A stretch of DNA of 64,000 bases from JAWPMV01 sp038527215 (lineage in GTDB: Bacteria; Bacteroidota; Bacteroidia; J057), in NCBI GenBank assembly GCA_038527215.1, contig JBCBGC010000017.1:1-64000 (forward strand). The letters run 5' to 3'. Below are positions 15,963 through 25,799 of this stretch, one piece after another. The position numbers and the translations under genes are program-made. Each line of letters opens with the position of its first letter. Position 1 is the first letter of the stretch. Under the pieces are notes generated by a model, which saw only the letters and a list, made by a program, of their open reading frames with translations, had not been told where the DNA came from and did no database searches.

Positions 15963-17147
15963 ATGAAATACCTAGATTCAGCCTCTATTGCCGGAAAACG
16001 AGTCCTCGTGAGAGTTGACTTCAATGTTCCGCTCAATGATGATCGCGCCGTGACAGATGACCGTCGTATACGCGAAGCGGTACCCGGCATCAAACACATC
16101 CTGGCCGAGGGAGGTTCTGCGGTGCTCATGTCCCACCTGGGACGACCCAAAAGTGGGCCTGAGGAAAAATTCAGCCTGAAACATACTATTTCCACCCTCA
16201 AACAATACGTAGAGGCTGAAGTCCTGTTTGCGGAGGATTGCATCAGCGAAGAAGCCTTTGCCATGAGCAGCCAACTCAAACCCGGGCAAATCCTGCTGTT
16301 AAACAATCTTCGCTTCTACAGTGAGGAGAAAAAAGGGGATGAAGCGTTTGCCAAAAAGCTAGCAGGCCATGGCGACATCTACGTCAATGATGCCTTTGGT
16401 ACTGCCCACCGTGCTCACGCCTCTACCGCAGTGATTGCTCAGTTCTTCGAAGAAAAATTCTGTGGCTTTCTCCTCAAAAAAGAAATCGAGAACGCAGAGA
16501 AAGTCCTCAATAGTACAGAAAAGCCCGTGGTGGCCATCATGGGAGGAGCCAAGGTTTCCGATAAGATTCAAATCATCGAAAATCTGATGAAAAAAGTCGA
16601 TTACATCCTAATCGGTGGTGGCATGGCTTTCACCTTCCTTCGGGCCAAAGGATATAAAATCGGCAAGTCTCTGTTGGAAGCAGAACATGTTTCTACGGCC
16701 GCAGACCTCGTCAAGAAAGGACACAAGCAAGGCGTACAAATCCTGACCCCTGTTGACTCTGTGATTTCCTCCGAGTTTGGTGAGGACGGCGATATCAAAA
16801 TCGTCCGCAACGAGGATTTTCCGGATGATTATTTAGGCCTGGACATCGGCCCCCAGACTTTTGAATACTATTTCGACACCATCATGCAGGCCAAGATTAT
16901 CCTTTGGAATGGACCGATGGGGGTCTTCGAAATGAAATCTTTCGCCAATGGCACCCAGGCAGTGGCCGAGGCGGTGGTTGAAGCCACCAGGAATGGCGCT
17001 TTCTCCCTCATCGGTGGCGGAGACTCTGCCGCTGCGATTGCCAAAGCAGGCCTGGAAGACGAAGTATCCTATGTTTCCACCGGTGGAGGCGCCCTGCTGG
17101 AATACCTGGAAGGGAAAAGCTTGCCGGGTATCGCTGCCCTGGGATAA
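15963..17147 (+). CDS. pgk: Phosphoglycerate kinase
   Basis: 394 residues from ATG 15963, full family length. It catalyses transfer of phosphate from 1,3-bisphosphoglycerate to ADP in glycolysis, in the cytoplasm. Visible signatures are RVLVRVDFNVPLN, SHLGRPK, LLLNNLRFYSEEKKGD, DAFGTAHRAHAS, the hinge GGAKVSDKI, ILWNGPMGVFE and the glycine-rich SLIGGGDSAAA near the C-terminus. A strong bidirectional terminator follows. pfkA and pyk in the same window are also glycolytic but lie at separate loci. Confidence 0.97.
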   Translation: MKYLDSASIAGKRVLVRVDFNVPLNDDRAVTDDRRIREAVPGIKHILAEGGSAVLMSHLGRPKSGPEEKFSLKHTISTLKQYVEAEVLFAEDCISEEAFAMSSQLKPGQILLLNNLRFYSEEKKGDEAFAKKLAGHGDIYVNDAFGTAHRAHASTAVIAQFFEEKFCGFLLKKEIENAEKVLNSTEKPVVAIMGGAKVSDKIQIIENLMKKVDYILIGGGMAFTFLRAKGYKIGKSLLEAEHVSTAADLVKKGHKQGVQILTPVDSVISSEFGEDGDIKIVRNEDFPDDYLGLDIGPQTFEYYFDTIMQAKIILWNGPMGVFEMKSFANGTQAVAEAVVEATRNGAFSLIGGGDSAAAIAKAGLEDEVSYVSTGGGALLEYLEGKSLPGIAALG

Positions 17148-17165
17148 GCTTTCCCAAGCCCATAT

Positions 17166-17204
17166 AAAAAGCCCTCCCGGAAATCTCCGGGAGGGCTTTT
17201 TTTT
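17166..17204. terminator. Bidirectional terminator between pgk and serS
   Basis: GCCCTCCCGG and CCGGGAGGGC form a 10-bp GC-rich stem (17171-17196) with A-runs on the left and eight T on the right, so it can terminate pgk on the plus strand and serS on the minus strand. Confidence 0.92.
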
Positions 17205-17217
17205 GTATGCCTATCCC

Positions 17218-18498
17218 CTACTCTCCAATATGGGTAAAGCGGGTATAAGGTTGAAGCAGGGTCGGAATACGAATCCGTCCGTCTGCTTCCTGGTGGTTTT
17301 CCAGTAAGGCCGCTACGATGCGAGGAAGTGCCAGGGCACTGCCGTTGAGGGAGTGAGCCAACTGGGTCTTTTTGTCCTCGCCTCTGAACCGCAGTTTCAA
17401 ACGATTGGTCTGGTAGGTCTCAAAGTTTGAGACAGAGCTGACTTCCAACCATCGCTCCTGGGCCGCACTGTAGACCTCCAGGTCATAGGTCTTCGCGGAA
17501 GTGAAGCTCATATCCCCCGTACAGAGGAGCAGACGACGGAAAGGTAGCTCCAGATCTGTCAGGAGTCCCTCAACATAGCTCGTCATTTCTTCCAGGGTTT
17601 CATAGGAGTGATCCGGGTGAGTGATCTGGACCAGTTCTACCTTGTCAAACTGGTGTAAGCGATTGAGGCCTTTTACATGCTTACCATAAGAGCCGGCTTC
17701 TCTGCGGAAGCAAGGCGTGTAGCCACAGTTTTTGATCGGCAAGGAAGCCCGGTCCACGATGTCGCCCCGATAGAGGTTGGTGATGGGAACCTCTGCCGTG
17801 GGAATCAGATATAGTTCATCCTTGGTCACGTGGTACATTTGCCCATCTTTATCCGGCAACTGTCCGGTCCCAAATCCAGAAGCTGCATTGACCATGAGGG
17901 GAGGCATGATTTCTGTGTAGCCTGCCGCTCGGGCCCGGTCCAGGAAAAAACTAATCAAGGCGCGCTGCAACGAAGCGCCCTGCCCTTTATAAACCGGGAA
18001 TCCTGCCCCGGTTACTTTTACGCCTAGTTCCCAGTCGATGATGTCATGCTTGCGCGCCAACTCCCAGTGAGGCTGTGCCTCAAAATCGAATTTTATGCGC
18101 ACATCGTTTTGAAACACCACGGCATTGTCATCCGGACTTTTACCCTCTGGAACACTTTCATGCGGCACATTAGGTAGGCTGACCATGGCTTCTTCCAAGG
18201 CTGCTTCGGTGGAAGCTTGTTCCTGTTCCAGTTCTTTCATGCGGGACTTGGCTTGGGAAGTTGTCGCCTTAGCCACTTCAGCCTCCTCCTTTTTTCCCTC
18301 CTTCATGAGTTGCCCGATCGACTTGGCAGTTTTATTCATTTGGGCACGTAATTGTTCCAGCTCGGTCAGAATCTCTCTCCGACGTCCATCCAGGGTCAGA
18401 ATTTGGCCCAGGGTTTCGGGGGCATCTGCCACTCCTTTGGTGAGCAAGCGCTGGCCTAGTTGCTCAGAATCCTGACGGATTTTTTGTATTTCTAGCAT
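17218..18498 (-). CDS. serS: Seryl-tRNA synthetase
   Basis: 426 residues from ATG 18498 (MLEIQKIRQDSEQLG). The frame is open 22 codons further, but this start gives the normal family length. It charges tRNA-Ser with serine. The N-terminal coiled-coil arm (about 25-105, rich in K, E and Q) binds tRNA. The class II core shows motif 2 (PCFRREAGSYGKHVKGLNRLHQF) and motif 3 (LNGSALALPRIVAALLEN), with the serine-site PTAEVPITNLY. It stands alone and converges on pgk. Confidence 0.96.
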   Translation of the reverse strand: MLEIQKIRQDSEQLGQRLLTKGVADAPETLGQILTLDGRRREILTELEQLRAQMNKTAKSIGQLMKEGKKEEAEVAKATTSQAKSRMKELEQEQASTEAALEEAMVSLPNVPHESVPEGKSPDDNAVVFQNDVRIKFDFEAQPHWELARKHDIIDWELGVKVTGAGFPVYKGQGASLQRALISFFLDRARAAGYTEIMPPLMVNAASGFGTGQLPDKDGQMYHVTKDELYLIPTAEVPITNLYRGDIVDRASLPIKNCGYTPCFRREAGSYGKHVKGLNRLHQFDKVELVQITHPDHSYETLEEMTSYVEGLLTDLELPFRRLLLCTGDMSFTSAKTYDLEVYSAAQERWLEVSSVSNFETYQTNRLKLRFRGEDKKTQLAHSLNGSALALPRIVAALLENHQEADGRIRIPTLLQPYTRFTHIGE

Positions 18499-18781
18499 GC
18501 GAATGAGTGCTTTGTTGCGAAATAACAAAAAGCTCTTCACATTCGTAAAGAATAATGTTGACAATCGCCTCTTTATTTAGGGGATTTTTTTGGAAAACTG
18601 GATGGAGTTTTCTTCCTTTGTAGTGAATTCTATTCGGCACTCTCTCTTCCCACGCCGATTTCTCTTTTTTACATCAAAATTCCTCTTAGAAAAGGCTTAC
18701 CTTTTTTTTTAACACGAATTTATTTTTTCTAGCTACTGCTATAGGCAGTACCCTCTCAGGCTAGAATTTCATATTGATTAT
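18499..18781. other. Divergent intergenic region with rho leader hairpin
   Basis: It separates the divergent serS and rho genes. TACTGC (18734-18739) and GCAGTA (18745-18750) form a small stem with loop TATAG about 30 nt before the rho ATG. T-rich tracts lie at about 18700-18730. rho genes are often autoregulated through the leader, but the sequence alone does not show that here. Confidence 0.4.
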
Positions 18782-20542
18782 ATGTACGATATCATTGAGT
18801 TGAATAACAACGATGTCTCTGAGCTTCAGGAGATAGCGAAGAAATTGGAGATTGCGGATTTTAAGAAGCTTGCCAAGCAGGATTTGATTTTCAAGATTCT
18901 GGATAAACAAGCCGTCATGCCGGCGGCAAAACTAGCCGAGATTAAAGACGACCAGGGAACCGACGGAAAAAAAGCCTCAGAAGCCCCGGCTAAGAAGAAA
19001 CGCACCACCCGCAAAAAAACCACGAAGAAAGAAGAAGTGGCGGCCGAAGAAAAAGGGGCAGCAGAGGAGGAAGCTCCCAAGCCTAAACGCCGGACCCGCA
19101 CCTCTGCCAAGAAGGAGGAAGAAAAAGCCGATGCAGCCCCGGCGGAAGAAGAGAAAAAGCCTCGCCGCAGAAGGTCTACCAAGGCAGTTGAAGAAGCCGC
19201 TGCCGTAGCCAATGAGGTAGAAGCGAAAGAAGAAAGCCAGCAAGAGGAAGCCCCTAAAGAAGAAGCTCCTGCTGAGCCAGAGAAAAAACCTAGCCATCAG
19301 CACCAGGAAAAGCACAACAAGAACGATCGCCGTAACCGAAAAAGAGATCAGCACAACGACAAAGGCGACCGCAACAACCGGAAAAAGAACGAAAAAGAAA
19401 AAGCCTTCCCTACCCACGAATTGGACGGCGTGATCAGCAACCAGGGTGTCCTGGAACTCATCCCAGAAGGCTACGGATTCCTCCGCTCCTCCGAATACAA
19501 CTACCTTCCTTCCCCTGACGATATTTATGTTTCTCCTTCCCAGATCAAATTATTTGGGTTAAAGACGGGAGATACCGTCCTGGGGCAAATTCGTCCCCCT
19601 AAAGAAGGCGAACGCTACTTTGCCTTGTTGAAGGTAACCAGCATCAATGGGCGTACCCCAGAAGAAGTAAGAGACAGAATTTATTTCGATCATCTCACGC
19701 CTTTGTTCCCTGAAGATAGATTCACCCTGGCCCACCAACGCCAGAAAAAAGATCTCTCGCTCAGGATCATCGACCTCTTTTCTCCAATTGGAAAAGGACA
19801 GCGGGGACTGATTGTAGCCCAGCCGAAAACGGGTAAAACGATTTTGCTCCAAAAGGTGGCCAACGCGATTGCGGCTAACCACCCGGAAGCCTATCTCATC
19901 ATCCTACTGATTGACGAACGTCCGGAAGAGGTAACAGATATGGCCCGGAATGTAAATGCAGAGGTGATTGCTTCTACCTTTGACGAGCCAGCCGAGCGAC
20001 ATGTACAAGTAGCCAAAATTGTGTTGGAAAAAGCCAAAAGAATGGTAGAGTGTGGCCATGATGTGGTGATTCTCCTGGATTCCATCACACGTCTGGCTCG
20101 TGCTCACAACACTAATATGCCGGCTTCCGGAAAAATCCTTACCGGTGGGGTGGATGCCAACGCCCTGCACAAGCCTAAGCGCTTCTTTGGTGCAGCTCGT
20201 AATATTGAAAACGGAGGCTCCCTTACTATTCTGGCTACAGCCCTGATCGATACTGGTAGTAAAATGGATGAGGTGATCTTTGAAGAATTCAAAGGAACCG
20301 GTAACATGGAACTGCAGTTGGATCGTCGCCTGGCAAACCGCAGAATCTATCCTGCGATCGATGTTACAGCCTCTGGTACCCGCCGGGAAGACTTGCTACT
20401 GGATGCCCAGGATATCAGCCGCATTTGGGTGCTGAGAAAATTCATGGCCGACATGAATCCTGTGGAAGGCATGGAATTCCTGCGGGAGCGCATGCACAAC
20501 ACCCTCGATAATGATGAATTCCTGATGTCGATGAACGGCTAA
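18782..20542 (+). CDS. rho: Transcription termination factor Rho with long disordered insertion
   Basis: 586 residues from ATG 18782, about 165 longer than E. coli Rho. The Rho N-terminal helical domain (about 1-45) is followed by a K/E/A-rich low-complexity insertion (about 55-215). The RNA-binding cold-shock-like domain comes next ([15 protein letters not shown]). The hexameric ATPase motor has Walker A AQPKTGKT, Walker [17 protein letters not shown], and the Q/R-loop region [26 protein letters not shown]. Rho is an RNA translocase that terminates untranslated transcripts. Similar insertions are usual in Bacteroidota; in Bacteroides the disordered region has been linked to condensate formation. 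It has its own terminator at 20563. Confidence 0.96.
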   Translation: MYDIIELNNNDVSELQEIAKKLEIADFKKLAKQDLIFKILDKQAVMPAAKLAEIKDDQGTDGKKASEAPAKKKRTTRKKTTKKEEVAAEEKGAAEEEAPKPKRRTRTSAKKEEEKADAAPAEEEKKPRRRRSTKAVEEAAAVANEVEAKEESQQEEAPKEEAPAEPEKKPSHQHQEKHNKNDRRNRKRDQHNDKGDRNNRKKNEKEKAFPTHELDGVISNQGVLELIPEGYGFLRSSEYNYLPSPDDIYVSPSQIKLFGLKTGDTVLGQIRPPKEGERYFALLKVTSINGRTPEEVRDRIYFDHLTPLFPEDRFTLAHQRQKKDLSLRIIDLFSPIGKGQRGLIVAQPKTGKTILLQKVANAIAANHPEAYLIILLIDERPEEVTDMARNVNAEVIASTFDEPAERHVQVAKIVLEKAKRMVECGHDVVILLDSITRLARAHNTNMPASGKILTGGVDANALHKPKRFFGAARNIENGGSLTILATALIDTGSKMDEVIFEEFKGTGNMELQLDRRLANRRIYPAIDVTASGTRREDLLLDAQDISRIWVLRKFMADMNPVEGMEFLRERMHNTLDNDEFLMSMNG

Positions 20543-20562
20543 GGAATCAGACCGATATAAAA

Positions 20563-20596
20563 AATGCCGAAGCAATGCTTCGGCATTTTTTTTTTT
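20563..20596. terminator. Bidirectional terminator after rho
   Basis: AATGCCGAAGC (20563-20573) pairs with GCTTCGGCATT (20577-20587), with an A-run before it and eleven T after it. It serves rho and, on the other strand, the DUF4249 lipoprotein gene ending at 20609. Confidence 0.9.
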
Positions 20597-20608
20597 ACCA
20601 GCCCTCCC

Positions 20609-21406
20609 CTATTCAATCTTCAAGCTGGCTTCACTCTTTGAAAACACGGTAAAATAACCCAGCGAATTCCCGGTGAGATTGTTGGTAGGATTGGCAGGAG
20701 CGGCAGCTCCGGGCCCTACTCCCTGCCCCACGATCTCACTCAGACTGGTAAAATAGCGATAGCTAGCCTCATCCACTGCCCAGGCTTCTACTTCTACCTC
20801 ATCTCCCTGCTTGAAACGCAGGGGGAATAAAGGGAAAGCAGCCTGTGCCCCATTGGTGAGGCCATCATCATACAACAAAATATCGTTTCGGGCTGCTCCG
20901 TTGACAGTCAAATGGAACCGAAGGTAGGTGTCGGATTCCGCAGGTTCCTGAAAGTTCACAAACACCACATAGCCTTCTTCTTGTCCAAAGAATCCTCCTT
21001 GTAAATTCGCCGATAAGGAATCCACTGTAACGCCCGCCTGAGTCGTTGCCTGCCCTACGATGGTTTCTCCCTCAATCTCCACTTCCAGGGTAAACTGGTC
21101 TCCGGGGGTGGAGGCAATGTTCCCGGCGGCATACCTGCCAGCCGTTTGTTCTACCAAGTCATAGCGGGTTCCGTCCTGATGGGTTAAGCTAACAGAGGCC
21201 CCCTCACCGGGCAGGTAGCTAGCCTCCCCAAAGTAATTACCAGTTTGGGAAACCCTTACTTCTGCGGTGCCTTGGGTAGCATCTAATTGACCTTCCACCA
21301 CCCATTGGGGATTGGCCTCGTTGAGTTCAACCTCAATGACCTCCTCACAAGCGGTAAAACTACCGATGCTTAACAGCAGGCCTATATATAATGTGATCTT
21401 TTGCAT
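20609..21406 (-). CDS. DUF4249-type lipoprotein paired with a TonB receptor
   Basis: 265 residues from ATG 21406. The lipoprotein signal peptide is MQKITLYIGLLLSIGSFTAC (lipobox FTAC). The opening CEEVIEVELNEANPQWVVEGQLD and the following beta-rich body match the DUF4249 family of Bacteroidota, surface-associated lipoproteins encoded directly after TonB-dependent receptors. Here the receptor gene ends 5 bp upstream. By analogy with SusD-type pairs it may help capture the ligand at the outer membrane, but the ligand is unknown. Confidence 0.85.
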   Translation of the reverse strand: MQKITLYIGLLLSIGSFTACEEVIEVELNEANPQWVVEGQLDATQGTAEVRVSQTGNYFGEASYLPGEGASVSLTHQDGTRYDLVEQTAGRYAAGNIASTPGDQFTLEVEIEGETIVGQATTQAGVTVDSLSANLQGGFFGQEEGYVVFVNFQEPAESDTYLRFHLTVNGAARNDILLYDDGLTNGAQAAFPLFPLRFKQGDEVEVEAWAVDEASYRYFTSLSEIVGQGVGPGAAAPANPTNNLTGNSLGYFTVFSKSEASLKIE

Positions 21407-21411
21407 GGGGA

Positions 21412-23718
21412 TTAAAAATTAAAGTTCCAGGTAACCGAAGGAAGAATGGGAAATAAATAGGTCATCACGGCTTCGGTGGTGCCAGGATTTTCCTCACTTT
21501 CCCGGAAATCTATGGTGAAAGCATTTTTACGGTTGTAGGCATTGTAGATGGACAGGTTGAGGTTAGTGCGGGGGTCTTTCCCAAACCAGGTAGCGCTCAG
21601 GTCCAGTCGGTGGTAGTCCGGCATACGGTAGCCATTTCGCTCGGTATAGTAGGGAACGGTTAAGCCATCAATCACATAGCTTCCACTCGGAAAGGTTACC
21701 GCATCCCCGGTGTAGTACACCCAGCTAGCGGAGAAGGACCAGGCATCAGATGGGGTGTATACCCCTACCAGTGAAAAGTCATGGGTCCGGTCTTGTCGGG
21801 CAGAAAATTCCGCTCCGCCATTGATTTCATCGAATTGACGCATGGTGCGGGACCAGGTATAAGAAGCCCATCCGGTGAATTTCCCTTTGGTCTTGCGAAA
21901 CATCAGTTCCACCCCGTAAGAGTATCCCGATCCAAAGGTTAATTCGTTTTCTACCGTTTCATTCAACAAGAGATTCGCTCCATCTCTATACTCAATCTGA
22001 TTTTGTAAGTCTTTATAATATACCTCAGCCGAGAGCTCATATCCTGTCCAGGGAAAGTTCTGGTAGTACCCCAGAGAAACCTGATCTGAAATTTCCGGCA
22101 GGACCGTTTCACTGCTGGGAATCCATACATCCACCGGTGAAGTGGTGGTAGAATTGGACAACAGGTGTACGTATTGCCGATTCCGGGAATAAGCGCCTTT
22201 GACGGAAATCCGCTCATTCACCAGGAAGGAAGCTGAGATGCGCGGTTCTAACCCGGCGTAGTTCTCGATCACCTCCCCGCTTTCGTAGACCGTGGAGTCC
22301 ATGATATTGCCTTCAGCATCATAGTCATAGGTGGTACCCGGTCCCAATACCGTAAACATAGAGGCGCGCAATCCATAATTGACGCTGAGTTGCTTCCCCA
22401 GTTTCACCTCATGGTTGACGTAGGCGGCAGTCTCCAGGCCATAGCGCTCCGGTAATTCGGTATTATTAAAAGGACTCTGCTCATCATCGGAACTGATCGC
22501 TCCGGGAATAAAGGTATGGTAAATGGCGTTGATTCCGGCTTCCAGGGTCTGGTTAGGATTGATATACCAGCTCAGGCTTTCCATCCAGTTAAAGTCCTGG
22601 ATACCCGAGGTGATTTGGGCATCTCCAAAGGAAATGACATTGTCATAATCACTGTAGATCAAAGAGGAGTTGAGGAATACCTGATCATTGAACAGGTGAT
22701 TCCAGCGGAGGGTGGCGGTAGCGTTGCCCCAGTCCAGGCCGAAATTGTCATCGAACCCGAATTTATCTCGGCCAAAGTAGCCCGATAAATAAATGCGGTC
22801 TTTGTCCCCCAATTCATAGTTGGCTTTCAGGTTCAGGTCGTAGAAATACAGGTCCGTATTATTCAGGGTGCTATCAGAGGAAAAAGCCAGGAAGGCGTCT
22901 GCATAGGTTCTTCGGCCAGAAACCATAAAAGATCCTTTGTCCTCTACGATCGGTCCTTCGAAAGTCAGACGGGAGGAGATCAGGCCGATCCCTCCGGAAA
23001 GCTCATAGTTTTTCATGTTCCCGTCATTCATCCGCACGTCCAGCACGGAGGAAAGTCGTCCTCCGTACGAGGCCGGCATATTGCCTTTGTACAGCTTGGT
23101 ACTTTTAATCGCGTCACCGTTGAATACTGAGAAAAAGCCCAGCAAGTGGGAGGGATTGTATACCGGTGCCTCATCCAATAAGATGAGGTTTTGGTCTGCC
23201 CCGCCCCCCCGGACAAAGAAACCGGAATTTCCTTCACCCGCAGGCTTGACCCCAGGTAATAACTGGATAGACTTCAGGACATCTGTTTCGCCAAACAAAA
23301 CCGGCAGCTCTTTGATCCGCTCTATGGTCAGCTGTTCGGTTCCCACTTCGGTATTGGCCAGGCGATCTTCCGTGGTTTCGGCCTGGATCACCACTTCCTT
23401 TAGAGAGCTCTCCACCGCAGACAAGTTTACGGTATAGGAGAAGTCCTGCTGCAAATCAATCTTCAGGGTATCGGACTGAAAGCCCACATACCGAAAAACC
23501 ACCTCGTAAGAACCAGGTGGCAAGGTGAGAGAATAAAACCCATATTCATTAGAATAGGTTCCTTGTTGAAGTCCGGGGAGGAAAATGGTAGCCCCAATCA
23601 TGGTTTCGCCAGACTGCGCATCTTTTACATATCCACTCAGACTGACTTTCGACTGACCAAAAGCTCCCAGGGAGAAGCCAAGGAACAGGAGGCTGGTGAG
23701 CCATATTTGCTTTGACAT
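21412..23718 (-). CDS. TonB-dependent receptor with carboxypeptidase-like N-terminal domain
   Basis: 768 residues from ATG 23718. Signal peptide (to about residue 21), then a carboxypeptidase-regulatory-like beta sandwich (about 25-105, VSLSGYVKDAQSGETMIGATIFLPG). A plug domain follows (about 120-230, with LLPGVKPAGEGNSGFFVRGGG and LDEAPVYNPSHLLGFF), then an outer-membrane barrel ending in an aromatic residue (SVTWNFNF). It imports a ligand using TonB energy. It is followed by the DUF4249 gene and preceded by an AraC-type regulator, with a candidate operator 79-114 bp upstream of its start. The locus looks like a regulated uptake system; the substrate cannot be inferred. Confidence 0.93.
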   Translation of the reverse strand: MSKQIWLTSLLFLGFSLGAFGQSKVSLSGYVKDAQSGETMIGATIFLPGLQQGTYSNEYGFYSLTLPPGSYEVVFRYVGFQSDTLKIDLQQDFSYTVNLSAVESSLKEVVIQAETTEDRLANTEVGTEQLTIERIKELPVLFGETDVLKSIQLLPGVKPAGEGNSGFFVRGGGADQNLILLDEAPVYNPSHLLGFFSVFNGDAIKSTKLYKGNMPASYGGRLSSVLDVRMNDGNMKNYELSGGIGLISSRLTFEGPIVEDKGSFMVSGRRTYADAFLAFSSDSTLNNTDLYFYDLNLKANYELGDKDRIYLSGYFGRDKFGFDDNFGLDWGNATATLRWNHLFNDQVFLNSSLIYSDYDNVISFGDAQITSGIQDFNWMESLSWYINPNQTLEAGINAIYHTFIPGAISSDDEQSPFNNTELPERYGLETAAYVNHEVKLGKQLSVNYGLRASMFTVLGPGTTYDYDAEGNIMDSTVYESGEVIENYAGLEPRISASFLVNERISVKGAYSRNRQYVHLLSNSTTTSPVDVWIPSSETVLPEISDQVSLGYYQNFPWTGYELSAEVYYKDLQNQIEYRDGANLLLNETVENELTFGSGYSYGVELMFRKTKGKFTGWASYTWSRTMRQFDEINGGAEFSARQDRTHDFSLVGVYTPSDAWSFSASWVYYTGDAVTFPSGSYVIDGLTVPYYTERNGYRMPDYHRLDLSATWFGKDPRTNLNLSIYNAYNRKNAFTIDFRESEENPGTTEAVMTYLFPILPSVTWNFNF

Positions 23719-23796
23719 GTGATTAAATTGTTTTCCGGATAAATGGTAAATACTCTCCAGAAAACGGCCCTGAGCGGCAGGGGTCGTAGGGATTCG

Positions 23797-23832
23797 TGAA
23801 TCTGGACATCCAGAAACATGAATCCGGACATC
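23797..23832. promoter_or_regulatory. Direct-repeat operator candidate for the AraC-type regulator
   Basis: TGAATCTGGACATC (23797-23810) and TGAATCCGGACATC (23819-23832) differ at one base and are spaced exactly 22 bp, about two helical turns. This is the arrangement expected for AraC-family binding half-sites. They lie between the regulator gene (ends 23856) and the TonB receptor start (23718). Confidence 0.6.
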
Positions 23833-23855
23833 AGGAAAAGGGCGGAAAAGGAAAA

Positions 23856-25013
23856 TTAGCCACTGGCTGGTCGCTTACGATACTCACTGGGCGTTACTCC
23901 GGTGAACTTACGGAAGGCTTCATAAAAAGCAGAACGGGATTTGAACCCCGCTTCCTGGGTGATGGCGACGATGGTGTATTGTTGATAGGCCGGCGAAGTC
24001 AACAGGATTTTGGCATGTTCAATCCGATACTGATTGATAAAATCCATAAAATTTTTTCCCTGCTTTTCATTGATGACCTGCGAAAGGTAACGGGTATTCA
24101 TATTGAGTTCCTGGGCTACTTCCGCCAGGGTCAACTCCGGCCGAAGGTAAGCCTGCTGCTTTTCCATAAAGCTCAGCAGCAAACCCAGATACTTCTCTTT
24201 TTGGGCGTCATCCAAAGGAGATTTTTGATAGCGCTTCCGGGTGTGCTCATCCAGGCTGGGTTCAAGTTTAAGCGGTTCCGGAAAACCAGCCAGGATATGG
24301 GGAGCCAATATGTAAATCAGGAGCATCCCCAGCAACATGAGGCCCGCTCCATAGGCAGGCGCCAAGCCCATATTCAGCTCCCGAAACATCAGGTTTCCAA
24401 AAATGGCGGCGATGATCGGAAGAAAGAAGATCGTAAAAAGCAGGAGTAACCAACGATAACGAGAAGTATCCTGGTAAGAGGCGGTGCGGCGAAGATGGCG
24501 GCGAAAGTTCCTCAACAGCCGAATACAGAGGACCAGATACACCAGGACGGAAAGAAAAATGAGCAGTCCCTGCATCCTGAAAGCCAAAGGGGGTTCCAGG
24601 TCTTGTTGAATCCAGGTCTGCATTTGCTGGCGGCTGACCCCAGATAGCTCCTGCCAATACACCCCTTTCACCAGGCTCACCAGGATAAAGGGCGTCAGGT
24701 GAAGCCAATCCACTTTTTTCAGTTGAAAATCCCGCTCGACAAAGGAGCGCATGTACAGGAAGATCAACGGCCCATAAAAAGCTACGATGGTGCTGCTGAT
24801 GATGAAAAAATCATTATGGCGGGGGGTAAAATCAGGCAGCCCAAAGATAGGACCCAGGTTAGCCATGCCCATGAGGAGAACCAGACCCGCCAGGATTCGG
24901 TTACCCTGCTCGTTTCCCAAATGCCGTATCCACAGCAATGGGATCAGCAATAAAGCCAGGAATATCCCGACGACCAAAGGTAAGTGAGTAACAGGAATCT
25001 GGGCAGTGAGCAT
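23856..25013 (-). CDS. AraC-family regulator with membrane N-terminal domain
   Basis: 385 residues from ATG 25013. The N-terminal half (about 1-240) has seven hydrophobic segments (LVVGIFLALLLIPLLW, ILAGLVLLMGMANLG, FYGPLIFLYMRSF and others), so the sensor is probably in the inner membrane. The C-terminal 110 residues are a double-HTH AraC domain: LAEVAQELNMNTRYLSQVINEK, FINQYRIEHAKILL, IVAITQEAGFKSRSAFYEAFRKFTGVTPSEYRK. It lies directly upstream of the TonB receptor on the same strand, with a two-copy direct repeat between them, so it probably activates that uptake locus. The signal sensed is unknown. Confidence 0.9.
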   Translation of the reverse strand: MLTAQIPVTHLPLVVGIFLALLLIPLLWIRHLGNEQGNRILAGLVLLMGMANLGPIFGLPDFTPRHNDFFIISSTIVAFYGPLIFLYMRSFVERDFQLKKVDWLHLTPFILVSLVKGVYWQELSGVSRQQMQTWIQQDLEPPLAFRMQGLLIFLSVLVYLVLCIRLLRNFRRHLRRTASYQDTSRYRWLLLLFTIFFLPIIAAIFGNLMFRELNMGLAPAYGAGLMLLGMLLIYILAPHILAGFPEPLKLEPSLDEHTRKRYQKSPLDDAQKEKYLGLLLSFMEKQQAYLRPELTLAEVAQELNMNTRYLSQVINEKQGKNFMDFINQYRIEHAKILLTSPAYQQYTIVAITQEAGFKSRSAFYEAFRKFTGVTPSEYRKRPASG

Positions 25014-25028
25014 GACAAGGCGAGGTAC

Positions 25029-25682
25029 TTAAGCACGGTCCCTCACGGCTTCTTCATACAAATAGATATTCAACAAGCCGTTGGTATTGGTGATGATTTT
25101 CTTGGCTTTATCAATCGGTACCACTTCAGTGATGATACGCTCGTGTTCAGAAATCAACCCTTGCTGTTGCTGATCAAAAGAAAAGATCTTTTCCTTACTC
25201 ATCTCCAGCTCCACATAATAAAAATACATGGCTTCCTCAGAGGTACCCGTTGAAGGATACCAGGGCTCTTCATTGAGCTGATTGATCTGCTCCTTGGTAA
25301 TCTTCAGACCGGTTTCTTCTTCGGTCTCTCGTACCGCTACATCATCAGGATGATCCTCCCCATCTACCAGACCAGCCGGTTGCTCATAGATATAGCCCCC
25401 GGTACAGACTCTTCGCTGCTTCACCAGGAGGAGGTATTTCTCCTGAGTCTCTTCATCGATCAGACAAATCAGGATTGAAACTACAGTACCTTTGATAAAA
25501 CAAATAGGCGGAATTTTATCTCCTTCAGGCGTCGTAGCTCGCAACAAAACCAATCCAAATAACGCGCGGCCACTGTGATGACGGGTATATATTTCTTCGA
25601 TTTCTTGAATATCTAGGCCATTCTTGCGAAGATTTTTTTCCCAGAGCCGGTATTTAGGAGAATCTTGAAGCTTTTCCTGCAT
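25029..25682 (-). CDS. NUDIX hydrolase
   Basis: 217 residues from ATG 25682. The Nudix box is AGLVDGEDHPDDVAVRETEEETG (split here as AGLVDGED / HPDDVAVRETEEETG), preceded by YIYEQP, an arrangement resembling ADP-ribose pyrophosphatase-type members. The box deviates slightly: D stands where the first conserved E is expected, unless the loop is shifted by one residue. Such enzymes hydrolyse nucleoside diphosphates linked to another moiety, in the cytoplasm. It follows the AraC gene's start by 16 bp on the same strand, but no functional link is evident. Substrate uncertain. Confidence 0.85.
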   Translation of the reverse strand: MQEKLQDSPKYRLWEKNLRKNGLDIQEIEEIYTRHHSGRALFGLVLLRATTPEGDKIPPICFIKGTVVSILICLIDEETQEKYLLLVKQRRVCTGGYIYEQPAGLVDGEDHPDDVAVRETEEETGLKITKEQINQLNEEPWYPSTGTSEEAMYFYYVELEMSKEKIFSFDQQQQGLISEHERIITEVVPIDKAKKIITNTNGLLNIYLYEEAVRDRA

Positions 25683-25799
25683 GTATGAAAATATTTTCAG
25701 AAAGGTACGTATTTATTATATGGCTGGAACGAGATTAGCGGGTGAATCTAGGAGTAATCTTACCTAAACAGTAAATTTACCGGATAAACGTACAATTCT

